Of a stretch of DNA of 64,000 bases, positions 8,200 through 16,421 are shown piece after piece (the stretch's first letter is position 1; each line of letters begins with the position of its first letter). Source of the stretch: Soonwooa buanensis (GTDB lineage Bacteria; Bacteroidota; Bacteroidia; Flavobacteriales; Weeksellaceae); the NCBI RefSeq assembly GCF_900167905.1, contig NZ_FUYZ01000011.1, positions 1 through 64,000 of the forward strand, written 5' to 3'. Below the pieces are notes generated by a model, which saw nothing but the letters and a program-made list of their open reading frames with translations, ran no database searches and was not told the DNA's origin. The position numbers were made by a program, and so were the translations under genes.

Positions 8200-9972
8200 A
8201 TGAACAAACTAAAATACATAGCAGTTATTGCATTTTTGAGCGGATTCGGAAGCCAAAATTCTTTTGCACAGCTTAAGGAAGAAAAATTGGTTTTGGATAG
8301 AAAGCGTGAGCCAGAAGTTAAACGTATCGAAAAAAAGAAAACTTCGGTGCAACAAGAGAAAAATTATCCACCAGAAGCCAAAGCTAATGAAGTTGTAAAG
8401 TACGATGTAACGGACGTTCCGCCAGTTTCGGATTTTAAAACTTCGGAAATCCAAGCGGAAGATATTTCTCCAAAATTCGATTTCGAAAAGCAAAATAACT
8501 ATTTCCAGATTGGTTATGGCAATTATGGGAAATTCTTGGCTGATGCTAATATTTCGGGAAAAGTTAATGATAATGTGGAAGTTGGTGCCGATGTTCATTA
8601 TTTGTCGACAAGCGGCTTGAAGAAAGAATATGATTGGTCTTCTAAACAAAGTCAATTGGGCGCTGGTTTGTTCCTTAATGCTTACACCGAAACTGGAAAA
8701 TTCAATATTGATGCTAATTTCGGAATGGATAAGTATAATTATTATGGAATTTATGCGTTAACGCCGAACGCTGATGTTGATTTGGAACAGAAAGTTAATC
8801 GTTTCAAAATCAATGCGTTTTATGATCATTATTCTAATGAATATCTTAATAATGTTCGTGTAAAATCGTCAATTCTTAGCGATCATTTCGATTCTAAAGA
8901 AACACAAGCCGAAGTTTTAGCAAATCTTTCTATGCACGATGTTGACGTGTATACAGATACAAAAATGAATGCTGATTTGGGCGTTGGTTTAGATTTGGTG
9001 AATTCTAAATTCGGAATTTTGGATAAGAATGAAAGCAATTTGTTTAATTTTAATTTAGGTCCAAAGTTGACGTTTTATAAAGGGAATTCTTATTTAACGA
9101 TTGGTTCCGATTTCTCATTTTTTAATCAAAAACATGAAAGTTTAGTTTTAGAACAAGAAAAAAATAGCAAATTTTATTGGTTTCCAAAAGCTGAATTACA
9201 AATCTCTGCAACCGATCAATTCAAGTTTTTTGGAGGTGTTGAAGGTGGTTTAAAACTAAATTCTTACAATCAATTATTAGAGGAAAATCCTTACATGATT
9301 TCGGATTTATACTTAAAACCAACCGAAACAAAATACCGAATTTATGTTGGAATAAAGGGCGATGTAGACCAAACTTTGAAGTATAACATTAGCGCTGGAT
9401 TTAGCAAACAGAATGACATTTTGTTCTTCAATAACAATAGTTTGATCGATCCAACGATGGCAGACACGCGCAAAGCTTATGATTTTGCAAATACTTTTGG
9501 AGCCATCTATGACAATGGAACAACCAGCGAAGTTAAAGCAAGCGTACAGTTTTTTCCTTTAGAGAATTTAGTTTTGGATGGCGAATTTCAGTTCGTGAAA
9601 TATAAACTGGATAATCTTAAAGAAACCTATTACAAACCTTTGGTACAAACAACTTTCGGTGCGAAATATTCTATGCTAGGGAAGAAGTTAAATCTTGGTT
9701 TTAAAGGGATTTTTGTAACGGATAGAACGGCTAACAGCTACGAATTGACAGAAAATATGGCGACGTATCCAACGACTTATGATATTAAAGAAAATGAAAA
9801 TCAGAAAGTTGGCGGTTATGTTGATCTAAACTTGTCTGCGGAATATAAAGTCCACAAAAATTTCAGTATTTTCGTGCTCGGAAATAACCTTCTAAACACG
9901 AAGTATCAGACATTCTATGGATACAAAGTTTTAGGCGCTCAAGTTATGGGAGGTGTTAAAATTTCTTTTTAA
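8200..9972 (+). CDS. TonB-dependent-receptor-like outer-membrane beta-barrel without a clear plug
   Basis: This 590-residue protein has a signal peptide (about 1-23, ending SFAQ). A charged linker rich in K, E and P follows (about 24-90), then alternating amphipathic strands typical of a beta-barrel. It ends GVKISF with the terminal phenylalanine used for outer-membrane insertion, after FVLGNNLLNTKYQTFYGYKVLG, a motif seen near the end of TonB-dependent receptors. No obvious carboxypeptidase-like or plug domain is present, and it is shorter than most such receptors. Ligand and partner are unknown. It could work with the upstream TPR protein. Confidence 0.7.
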   Translation: MNKLKYIAVIAFLSGFGSQNSFAQLKEEKLVLDRKREPEVKRIEKKKTSVQQEKNYPPEAKANEVVKYDVTDVPPVSDFKTSEIQAEDISPKFDFEKQNNYFQIGYGNYGKFLADANISGKVNDNVEVGADVHYLSTSGLKKEYDWSSKQSQLGAGLFLNAYTETGKFNIDANFGMDKYNYYGIYALTPNADVDLEQKVNRFKINAFYDHYSNEYLNNVRVKSSILSDHFDSKETQAEVLANLSMHDVDVYTDTKMNADLGVGLDLVNSKFGILDKNESNLFNFNLGPKLTFYKGNSYLTIGSDFSFFNQKHESLVLEQEKNSKFYWFPKAELQISATDQFKFFGGVEGGLKLNSYNQLLEENPYMISDLYLKPTETKYRIYVGIKGDVDQTLKYNISAGFSKQNDILFFNNNSLIDPTMADTRKAYDFANTFGAIYDNGTTSEVKASVQFFPLENLVLDGEFQFVKYKLDNLKETYYKPLVQTTFGAKYSMLGKKLNLGFKGIFVTDRTANSYELTENMATYPTTYDIKENENQKVGGYVDLNLSAEYKVHKNFSIFVLGNNLLNTKYQTFYGYKVLGAQVMGGVKISF

Positions 9973-10004
9973 ATAAAACGCTTTTAAAAAATTTTAAAAA
10001 TATC

Positions 10005-10078
10005 GGCTGCGTAGTTCAACTGGATAGAATATCAGATTTCGGCTCTGAGGGTTGGGGGTTCGAATCCCTCCGCGGTCA
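10005..10078 (+). tRNA. tRNA-Arg (anticodon TCG)
   Basis: I folded this by hand. Acceptor stem GGCTGCG/CGCGGTC has two G-T wobbles; D stem GTTC/GAAT; anticodon stem TCAGA/TCTGA with loop TTTCGGC gives anticodon TCG; a 5-nt variable loop; T stem GGGGG/CCCTC with loop TTCGAAT. The discriminator is A. A CCA end is not encoded. A terminator hairpin follows at once, and this terminator is the left copy of the 31-bp direct repeat that bounds the sulfur island. Confidence 0.93.
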
Positions 10079-10080
10079 CA

Positions 10081-10111
10081 AGAAAACATCTTAGAAATAG
10101 GATGTTTTTTT
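10081..10111 (+). repeat. Left copy of 31-bp direct repeat; tRNA-Arg terminator
   Basis: This 31-bp stretch begins AGAAAACATC and ends GGATGTTTTTTT. It forms the hairpin ACATC/GGATGT plus T-tract that should terminate tRNA-Arg. It is identical over all 31 bp to 21825-21855. The two copies enclose the whole sulfate-assimilation cluster. Confidence 0.9.
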
Positions 10112-10323
10112 GTTATTAACGAGTTTTTTTAAATGCTAGCGAATATTAAGTTTTCAAGATGAGACCTGCTTTAGTTTTTATTATTTAGCTGTTGACTTAA
10201 AGAGAATCAATATGCTTTTAAATCTTGTGTTTAATAATAATTTAGACTAGAAAAAAATATGTAATACAGGAGTTACTATCGAATATTTTTTATTTAAATA
10301 AATTATCTTACCTTGCATTTATT

Positions 10324-10734
10324 ATGATGTCAAAACGTTGCAAATATGCTTTAAAAGCAATGGTCAGGTTAGCTAGAAATTACAATCAAGGCTTTCTGTC
10401 TACTTCTGTTATTGCACAAGATGAGAACATTCCAAAGAAATTTTTAGAGCAAATCCTTCTCGAACTTAAAAGGGTTAAACTTGTCAATAGTAAACAAGGT
10501 AAAGCAGGCGGCTATTACCTGCTAAAATCTCCTGATGATGTATCTCTAGCTGATATTTACCGTATTTTCGACGGTCCTATTGCGCTCACCTCGTGCGCTT
10601 CGTTAAATTTTTATGAGGCATGTGATGATTGTGTAGATGAAGCCGTTTGTTATTTGAGAAAAGAATTAATGATCGTTCGTGAAAAGACTAGAAAAAGCAT
10701 GATGGAGGCTACTCTAACTAAGTTTATTAATTAA
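10324..10734 (+). CDS. Rrf2-family transcriptional regulator
   Basis: This 136-residue protein has the Rrf2 winged helix at the N-terminus (KRCKYALKAMVRLA, then IPKKFLEQILLELKRVKLVNSKQGKAGGYYL). The regulatory segment carries cysteines at 91, 100, 103 and 109, similar to those that bind an Fe-S cluster in IscR or NsrR. Other Rrf2 members (CymR) control cysteine synthesis through CysK. Its position 88 bp before cysH suggests it controls the cys operon in response to cysteine, Fe-S status or sulfide, which is inference. ATG at 10324 or 10327 could serve as the start. Confidence 0.88.
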   Translation: MMSKRCKYALKAMVRLARNYNQGFLSTSVIAQDENIPKKFLEQILLELKRVKLVNSKQGKAGGYYLLKSPDDVSLADIYRIFDGPIALTSCASLNFYEACDDCVDEAVCYLRKELMIVREKTRKSMMEATLTKFIN

Positions 10735-10765
10735 AATTATATTTTTTTTATTTAAATTCTACTAT

Positions 10766-10800
10766 TTTGATGGGAGTTATAGAATTAATATATATATTTG
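10766..10800 (+). promoter_or_regulatory. Probable promoter of the cys operon
   Basis: TTTG at 10766-10769 and TATATTTG at 10793-10800 match the Bacteroidota -33 and -7 elements, with a 23-nt spacer (slightly long). They lie 22 bp before the cysH start and downstream of the Rrf2 gene, so the regulator and the operon can be transcribed separately. Confidence 0.6.
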
Positions 10801-10821
10801 CAGCAATTAATTCATAAATCA

Positions 10822-11535
10822 ATGGAAGATAGTCTGAAAATTGAATTCGAAAAACTTAATAAAGTGCTTGTAGGAGAGTCTTCTCCAACCGATTTTTTAC
10901 AAAGCTTGATAGAAAAATTTCCAAATGAAGTTGTTTTCTCTACTAGCTTTAGCTACGAGGATCAGGTGATTACACATTTGATAAAAGATTTAAATATAGA
11001 AATATTCACACTGGATACAGGAAGGCTTTTTGGACAAACCTACCAAACCTGGACATCCACAAAGGCTTTCTTTCAAAAAAACATTAAGGCATATTATCCT
11101 GATACAGATGAACTAAAAGAATTTGTAACAGAAAATGGTCCTGATTCTTTTTATCAATCTGTAGAAAAAAGAATGACTTGTTGCAACATACGAAAGTTAC
11201 ATCCTTTAAGAAAAGCATTGCAAGGGAATAAAGTATGGGTAACAGGCCTTAGATCAGAACATTCTGCCAACAGACAAAATGTGCCTCAATTGGAGTGGGA
11301 TCCAGACAATAAGATTATAAAATTTCATCCAATACTTCATTGGACTTCGGAGCAGGTGATAGCGTATGTAAAGAAACATCATTTGCCATACAATCATCTT
11401 CATAAAATGGGATTTGTAAGCATTGGCTGCGAACCATGTACCAGAGCGATCAAAGAAGGAGAAGATTTCAGAGCTGGACGTTGGTGGTGGGAAGAAGCCA
11501 ACAAAAAAGAATGCGGTCTACATATTCATCAATAA
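10822..11535 (+). CDS. cysH: Adenylyl-sulfate (APS) reductase
   Basis: This 237-residue protein uses the ATG at 10822; an upstream TTG is possible but would overlap the promoter. It reduces APS to sulfite and AMP with thioredoxin. The paired cysteines C120-C121 and C203-x2-C206 are the [4Fe-4S] ligands that mark APS reductases rather than PAPS reductases. C231 in KECGLH is the catalytic cysteine. Other signatures are FTLDTGRLF and GLRSEHSANR. No APS kinase (cysC) is present here, which fits direct reduction of APS. It is first in a tight cys operon, 13 bp before cysD. Confidence 0.93.
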   Translation: MEDSLKIEFEKLNKVLVGESSPTDFLQSLIEKFPNEVVFSTSFSYEDQVITHLIKDLNIEIFTLDTGRLFGQTYQTWTSTKAFFQKNIKAYYPDTDELKEFVTENGPDSFYQSVEKRMTCCNIRKLHPLRKALQGNKVWVTGLRSEHSANRQNVPQLEWDPDNKIIKFHPILHWTSEQVIAYVKKHHLPYNHLHKMGFVSIGCEPCTRAIKEGEDFRAGRWWWEEANKKECGLHIHQ

Positions 11536-11548
11536 AAAATAGAAAAAA

Positions 11549-12457
11549 ATGTCAATACATAAGTTTAATTATTTAGATCAGTTAGAAGCCGAATCTATAT
11601 ATATATTAAGAGAAGTTGCAGGTCAATTTGAGCGCCCTGCCTTATTATTCAGTGGAGGAAAAGATAGTATTGTACTGGCTCATCTGGCTAACAAAGCATT
11701 CTTCCACGGGAAGATCCCGTTTAGCTTTGTTCATGTAGATACAGGACATAATTTTCCGGAAGTTTTAGATTTTCGTGATCAATTGGTAAAACAATTAGAT
11801 GTAAATCTAGCTGTTAGGAAAGTCGAAGACACAATAAAAAGTAGAAAATTAACCGAGGCTAAAGGTAAATTTCCTAGTAGAAATTGGCTACAGACTTATA
11901 CACTTCTTGATACAATTGAAGAGTTTGAATTCGATGCCTGTATCGGAGGAGCTAGAAGAGATGAGGAAAAAGCCCGTGCAAAGGAAAGAATATTTTCTGT
12001 CCGTGATGAGTTTGGACAATGGGATCCTAAACTTCAACGTCCAGAATTGTGGAATATCTTCAATGGAAAAATTCACAAAGGAGAAAATGTGAGAGTCTTT
12101 CCTATCAGTAACTGGACTGAGCTTGATATTTGGAATTATATCCGCAGAGAGAAAATTGCACTTCCTTCCATTTATTTTTCGCATGAAAGAGAAGTGATCG
12201 ACTTTGATGGACAGTGGCTTGCTAACTCCCCACATATTTTGTTGGAGCCAGAGGATATTATCACCACAAAAAAAATACGCTATCGTACCGTAGGAGATAT
12301 GACATGCACTGCGGCTGTAGAATCTAATGCTGTAAGCATTGATGCTGTAATTGACGAAATAATGGCCACCAGAATTTCAGAAAGGGGAGAAACCAGAATT
12401 GACGACAGAGTCACCGAAGCTGCAATGGAGGACAGAAAAAAAGGAGGTTATTTTTAA
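11549..12457 (+). CDS. cysD: Sulfate adenylyltransferase subunit 2
   Basis: This 302-residue protein is the catalytic subunit of ATP sulfurylase, making APS and pyrophosphate from sulfate and ATP. The nucleotide-binding PP-loop SGGKDS is at 35-40, followed by the expected FVHVDTGHNFPEVLDFRD. The C-terminus RVTEAAMEDRKKGGYF is typical of CysD. It pairs with the GTPase CysN encoded 80 bp downstream. Length matches the family. Confidence 0.96.
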   Translation: MSIHKFNYLDQLEAESIYILREVAGQFERPALLFSGGKDSIVLAHLANKAFFHGKIPFSFVHVDTGHNFPEVLDFRDQLVKQLDVNLAVRKVEDTIKSRKLTEAKGKFPSRNWLQTYTLLDTIEEFEFDACIGGARRDEEKARAKERIFSVRDEFGQWDPKLQRPELWNIFNGKIHKGENVRVFPISNWTELDIWNYIRREKIALPSIYFSHEREVIDFDGQWLANSPHILLEPEDIITTKKIRYRTVGDMTCTAAVESNAVSIDAVIDEIMATRISERGETRIDDRVTEAAMEDRKKGGYF

Positions 12458-12537
12458 TTAATCATAAAAAATAATTGATGCGCGACCTCACAGTTTATTT
12501 TCATCAATAATAATTTATCACTTATTACTAAAATCAA

Positions 12538-13776
12538 ATGGATATATTAAGATTTATTACCGCAGGTAGTGTAGATGACGGTAAAAGTACCCTTATCGGC
12601 AGACTGCTTTACGATAGCAAAAGTATTTTACAGGATCAATTGGAAGTTCTTGAAAAACACTCCAAAAACAAAAATGAAGACGGGGTAGATCTAGCTCTTT
12701 TAACAGACGGATTGCGTGCTGAAAGAGAACAGGGGATTACCATCGATGTTGCTTACCGCTATTTTTCAACAACAAAAAGAAAATTTATCATTGCTGATGC
12801 GCCCGGTCATGTACAATATACACGTAATATGATTACTGGAGCATCCAACTCTGATCTCATGATAATTCTTATCGATGCCAGAAAAGGTGTAATCGAGCAA
12901 ACAAGAAGACACTCTATCATCGCTTCTTTATTACAATTGAAGAAAGTTGCGGTAGCGATCAACAAAATGGATATGGTAGATTATGCTGAAGAAGTTTTTG
13001 AAAATATTAAATCAGAATATGCAAAAATTGCTGAAAATTTGGAACTAAATGACGTAAGTTATTTTCCAATATCTGCATTAAAAGGCGATAATATTGTTTC
13101 AAAATCTTCCAAAACAGATTGGTATGAAGGCGATTCTCTTTTAGACTATCTTGAACAAGTAGCATTAGATGATGATAAAAATAAAGGAAGTCGTTTTCAG
13201 GTGCAATATGTGATTCGACCTCAGACGGAAGAACTACATGATTACAGAGGTTATGCCGGACAAATACTTAGTGGAAAATTGACAAAAGGAGATAAAATCC
13301 GCATTCTTCCAGCAGATCTTACTACTGAAATCGCTAAAATTGAAATCAATGGTCTTGAAAAAGAAGTAGCTTTTGAAGGTCAGCCAGTAGTGATACATCT
13401 TGCTCATGATTTAGATATTAGCAGAGGAGATATTTTTGCGACTGAAGAACATCTTCCGACTGTTGAAAAAGACCTTGAAATTCTTTTATGCTGGCTAGAT
13501 CAGAAGCCTTTACAACTAGGGAACAAATATCTTTTGCAACAAAACAATAGACTTGTAAAAGCGGTTGTCAAAGAGATCGATTACAAGATTAATGTCAATA
13601 ACCTTATCAGAGAACAAGCTGATGATGAAATTAAACTAAATGAAATTGTAAAAGTTAGGCTTCGTACAGCGCAACCTTTGGTTTATGATAGCTTTACCCA
13701 TAATAAAACAACAGGCTCTGCCATCTTGGTGGATGAGACGTCTAATTCAACGGTAGCAGCCTGCATAATTCAATAG
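12538..13776 (+). CDS. cysN: Sulfate adenylyltransferase subunit 1 (GTPase)
   Basis: This 412-residue translation-factor-like GTPase drives APS synthesis by CysD. G1 GSVDDGKST is at 10-18, G3 is DAPGH, and G4 is NKMD. Two beta-barrel domains follow. It is shorter than the enteric protein (about 475 residues) and ends without an APS kinase domain, so no PAPS is made by this gene. The start lies 80 bp after cysD, and the next gene begins 4 bp after the stop. Confidence 0.95.
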   Translation: MDILRFITAGSVDDGKSTLIGRLLYDSKSILQDQLEVLEKHSKNKNEDGVDLALLTDGLRAEREQGITIDVAYRYFSTTKRKFIIADAPGHVQYTRNMITGASNSDLMIILIDARKGVIEQTRRHSIIASLLQLKKVAVAINKMDMVDYAEEVFENIKSEYAKIAENLELNDVSYFPISALKGDNIVSKSSKTDWYEGDSLLDYLEQVALDDDKNKGSRFQVQYVIRPQTEELHDYRGYAGQILSGKLTKGDKIRILPADLTTEIAKIEINGLEKEVAFEGQPVVIHLAHDLDISRGDIFATEEHLPTVEKDLEILLCWLDQKPLQLGNKYLLQQNNRLVKAVVKEIDYKINVNNLIREQADDEIKLNEIVKVRLRTAQPLVYDSFTHNKTTGSAILVDETSNSTVAACIIQ

Positions 13777-13780
13777 TACA

Positions 13781-14611
13781 ATGGCAATTTTGGACCAATT
13801 GATTGAAAGAATTCATCACACGAAACAAAACAGTATTCACGGATTCTTTGATAAAAGAATGACAAAAAAATGGGTTAAAGATTTGTATGAAACACTTTTC
13901 TTACCTCAAAAAAGCAATACTGAAGATCAGCTTAAAAGAAGTTTTGAAGAAATTCAGGAAACGCTTTTTGTGTTGATCCTCTCTTTAGCAGTCAATAAGG
14001 ATATTGCAGAATCACAGGTTAATCAATTTTTTGATGCTTTACCAGAACTTTATAATCAGCTGGTGCTGGATGCAAAATCTATTTTAGAATTCGATCCTGC
14101 AGCTGATTCGCTAGAAGAAGTGTATTTGGCATATCCCGGAATTTTTGCCACCTATGTTTACCGTATCTCGCATCAGTTATGGCTTCAGGAAGTGAAAATT
14201 CTACCACGTGTCATTTCAGAATATGCACACAGTAAAACCGGAATTGATATTCATCCTGGTGCAAGCATCGGAAAGTCTTTTTTTATTGATCACGGAACTG
14301 GGATTGTGATAGGCGAAACATCTGTTATTGGGAACAATGTCAAAATTTATCAAGGAGTCACCTTGGGAGCATTAAATGTTTCTAAAGAAAAAGCACATCA
14401 GAAAAGACATCCTAATATCGAAGATGACGTAATTATCTATTCGGGAGCAACTATTTTGGGAGGAGCAACTACTATTGGAAGAGATAGCATTATTGGAGGA
14501 AATGTATGGATTACGCAAAGTGTACCCGCCAATTCCTTGGTCTATCATAAAAGTGAAATAAAAATAAAAGATAATACGTCATTACCAGAATCGCTAAGCT
14601 TTGTGATTTAA
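13781..14611 (+). CDS. cysE: Serine O-acetyltransferase
   Basis: This 276-residue protein acetylates serine to O-acetylserine, the carbon acceptor for sulfide. An N-terminal helical domain (1-150) precedes a left-handed beta-helix of hexapeptide repeats (about 152-257). The signature region is HPGASIG, then IDHGTGIVIGET, then the GVTLGA turn. The N-terminal part is longer than in the shortest EpsC type. It is co-transcribed with cysN (4-bp gap) and cysM (29-bp gap). In many bacteria CysE is inhibited by cysteine. Confidence 0.93.
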   Translation: MAILDQLIERIHHTKQNSIHGFFDKRMTKKWVKDLYETLFLPQKSNTEDQLKRSFEEIQETLFVLILSLAVNKDIAESQVNQFFDALPELYNQLVLDAKSILEFDPAADSLEEVYLAYPGIFATYVYRISHQLWLQEVKILPRVISEYAHSKTGIDIHPGASIGKSFFIDHGTGIVIGETSVIGNNVKIYQGVTLGALNVSKEKAHQKRHPNIEDDVIIYSGATILGGATTIGRDSIIGGNVWITQSVPANSLVYHKSEIKIKDNTSLPESLSFVI

Positions 14612-14640
14612 TAAAACAGGATAAATAAAAATTATAAAAT

Positions 14641-15552
14641 ATGAAATTTCAAAATGCATTAGAAACAATTGGGAATACGCCCGTCGTAAGAATTAATAAA
14701 CTTTTTAATTCCGACTATGAAATCTGGATTAAACTTGAAAAAAGCAATCCTGGCGGAAGCATCAAAGACAGAATTGCACTAGCAATGATTGAAGATGCAG
14801 AAACAAAAGGATTGTTAAATAAAGACAGTACGATCATAGAGCCTACTAGCGGAAACACAGGTATCGGACTTGCATTGGTTGCGGCGGTAAAGGGATACAA
14901 ACTTATCCTTGTAATGCCCGAAAGTATGAGTATAGAACGACGTAAAATTATGGAGGCTTACGGCGCAGAATTCGTGCTTACACCAAGAGAAAAAGGTATG
15001 AAAGGTGCTATTGAGAAAGCCAATGAATTGGCTGAAGAAATACCCAATTCATGGATTCCGAAGCAATTTGATAATCCTGCTAATGTAAAAGCACATGTGG
15101 AAACCACCTCCCAAGAAATTTTAAAAGATTTCCCAGACGGTTTAGATTACATCATTACAGGAGTAGGAACTGGAGGACACATTACAGGAATCGCAAAAAC
15201 GGTGAAAGAAAAATTTCCAAACATAAAAGTAATTGCTGTAGAACCCGAGTTATCGCCTGTATTAAGCGGAGGAAGTCCAGCTCCACATCCATTACAAGGA
15301 CTGGGAGCCGGTTTTGTTCCTAGTATTTTGGATGTTTCTCTTTTGGATGGCGTGATTACAGTAACTAAGGAAGAAGCTTATGAATATGCCATCGATGCCT
15401 CAAAAAAAGAAGGACTTTTTGTGGGCGTTTCGACAGGAGCAGCATTAGCCGCTATTCAAAAATATTTACCCGAAATACAACCTAATTCTAAAATTCTTAC
15501 CATTAATTATGATACTGGAGAAAGATATCTGTCTGTAGAAGGTCTCTTCTAA
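14641..15552 (+). CDS. cysM: Cysteine synthase (O-acetylserine sulfhydrylase)
   Basis: This 303-residue PLP enzyme makes cysteine from O-acetylserine and sulfide. The PLP lysine is K42 in PGGSIKDR, the substrate loop TSGNTG is at 69-74, and the phosphate-binding GTGGHITG follows near 176. Length and sequence fit the CysK/CysM family. Which of the two it is cannot be settled by eye, so the symbol is provisional. It directly follows cysE, whose product it uses. Confidence 0.93.
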   Translation: MKFQNALETIGNTPVVRINKLFNSDYEIWIKLEKSNPGGSIKDRIALAMIEDAETKGLLNKDSTIIEPTSGNTGIGLALVAAVKGYKLILVMPESMSIERRKIMEAYGAEFVLTPREKGMKGAIEKANELAEEIPNSWIPKQFDNPANVKAHVETTSQEILKDFPDGLDYIITGVGTGGHITGIAKTVKEKFPNIKVIAVEPELSPVLSGGSPAPHPLQGLGAGFVPSILDVSLLDGVITVTKEEAYEYAIDASKKEGLFVGVSTGAALAAIQKYLPEIQPNSKILTINYDTGERYLSVEGLF

Positions 15553-15575
15553 ACTATTAACTAACAACTACTTTA

Positions 15576-16421
15576 ATGAAAACAAATATAAAATCACCAA
15601 AGGTCTACCTTATCGGTGCAGGACCTGGCAACCCCGAACTTATCACTGTAAAAGCAGTAAAGGCTATTGCAACGGCTGACATTATTCTATGTGATCGTCT
15701 TGTAAGTCCTGAAATTTTGGAAACTTACGTTAATGAAAATACCGAAATCATTTACGTAGGAAAAGAGTGTAGCAAAAATGCTTCTATACCTCAGTCTCAT
15801 ATCAATACTTTGATGGTGGAGCATGCAAAGCAAAATAAAACTATTGTAAGGCTCAAAGGAGGAGATGTTTCCATATTTTCTAATATTTTGGATGAATTGC
15901 AAATTTTAAAACAGAATAAAATTCCTTACAAAATTATTCCAGGAATTACAGCCGCTTTAGGTGCAGCCGCATTTGCTGGGATGCCTTTAACTGCAAGAGG
16001 ATATTCTACATCTGTACGTTTTCTAACCTATTATAAATCGGAGATCGTAACTGAAGAATACTGGAAAGAACTTGCTCTTACAAATGATACACTTGTTTTC
16101 TATATGTCCAAAGGAAATCTTTCGCCTCTTGTTGAAAAACTGAAACAGTTAGATATTTCTGCCGATAAAAAAATTGCAATTATTGAACAGGCTACAACGC
16201 CTTTTCAAAAGGTGTACACATCATCATTTGATGATTTTAATGAAAAAATCGGAGACAAAAACTTCGCTTCACCTTCGTTAGTTGTTGTTGGAAAGATTGT
16301 TAATCTCCACGAAGAGTTTTCTTGGCTTGAAAATGCACAAAAAGAAGGTCTTTATTTTAAATCAGTGGAAAATGGAAGCCTAATTCCTACAACTCAAAAT
16401 TTCTTTGATTATGCTGTCTGA
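15576..16421 (+). CDS. cobA: Uroporphyrinogen-III C-methyltransferase
   Basis: This 281-residue protein transfers two methyl groups from SAM to uroporphyrinogen III, giving precorrin-2 for siroheme. Family motifs are VYLIGAGPGNPELITVKA (GAGPG loop), CDRLV, VRLKGGDVSIF and PGITAALGAAAFAGMPLTARG. It is a stand-alone methyltransferase. The oxidase/chelatase half of siroheme synthesis is supplied by the fusion gene at 20246. Siroheme is the cofactor of the CysI encoded two genes on. It overlaps cysJ by 11 bp. Confidence 0.94.
   Translation: MKTNIKSPKVYLIGAGPGNPELITVKAVKAIATADIILCDRLVSPEILETYVNENTEIIYVGKECSKNASIPQSHINTLMVEHAKQNKTIVRLKGGDVSIFSNILDELQILKQNKIPYKIIPGITAALGAAAFAGMPLTARGYSTSVRFLTYYKSEIVTEEYWKELALTNDTLVFYMSKGNLSPLVEKLKQLDISADKKIAIIEQATTPFQKVYTSSFDDFNEKIGDKNFASPSLVVVGKIVNLHEEFSWLENAQKEGLYFKSVENGSLIPTTQNFFDYAV

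Noticed and set aside
10798-10821. Upstream TTG start for cysH
   Set aside because: It overlaps the -7 promoter element. The ATG at 10822 starts the conserved protein.
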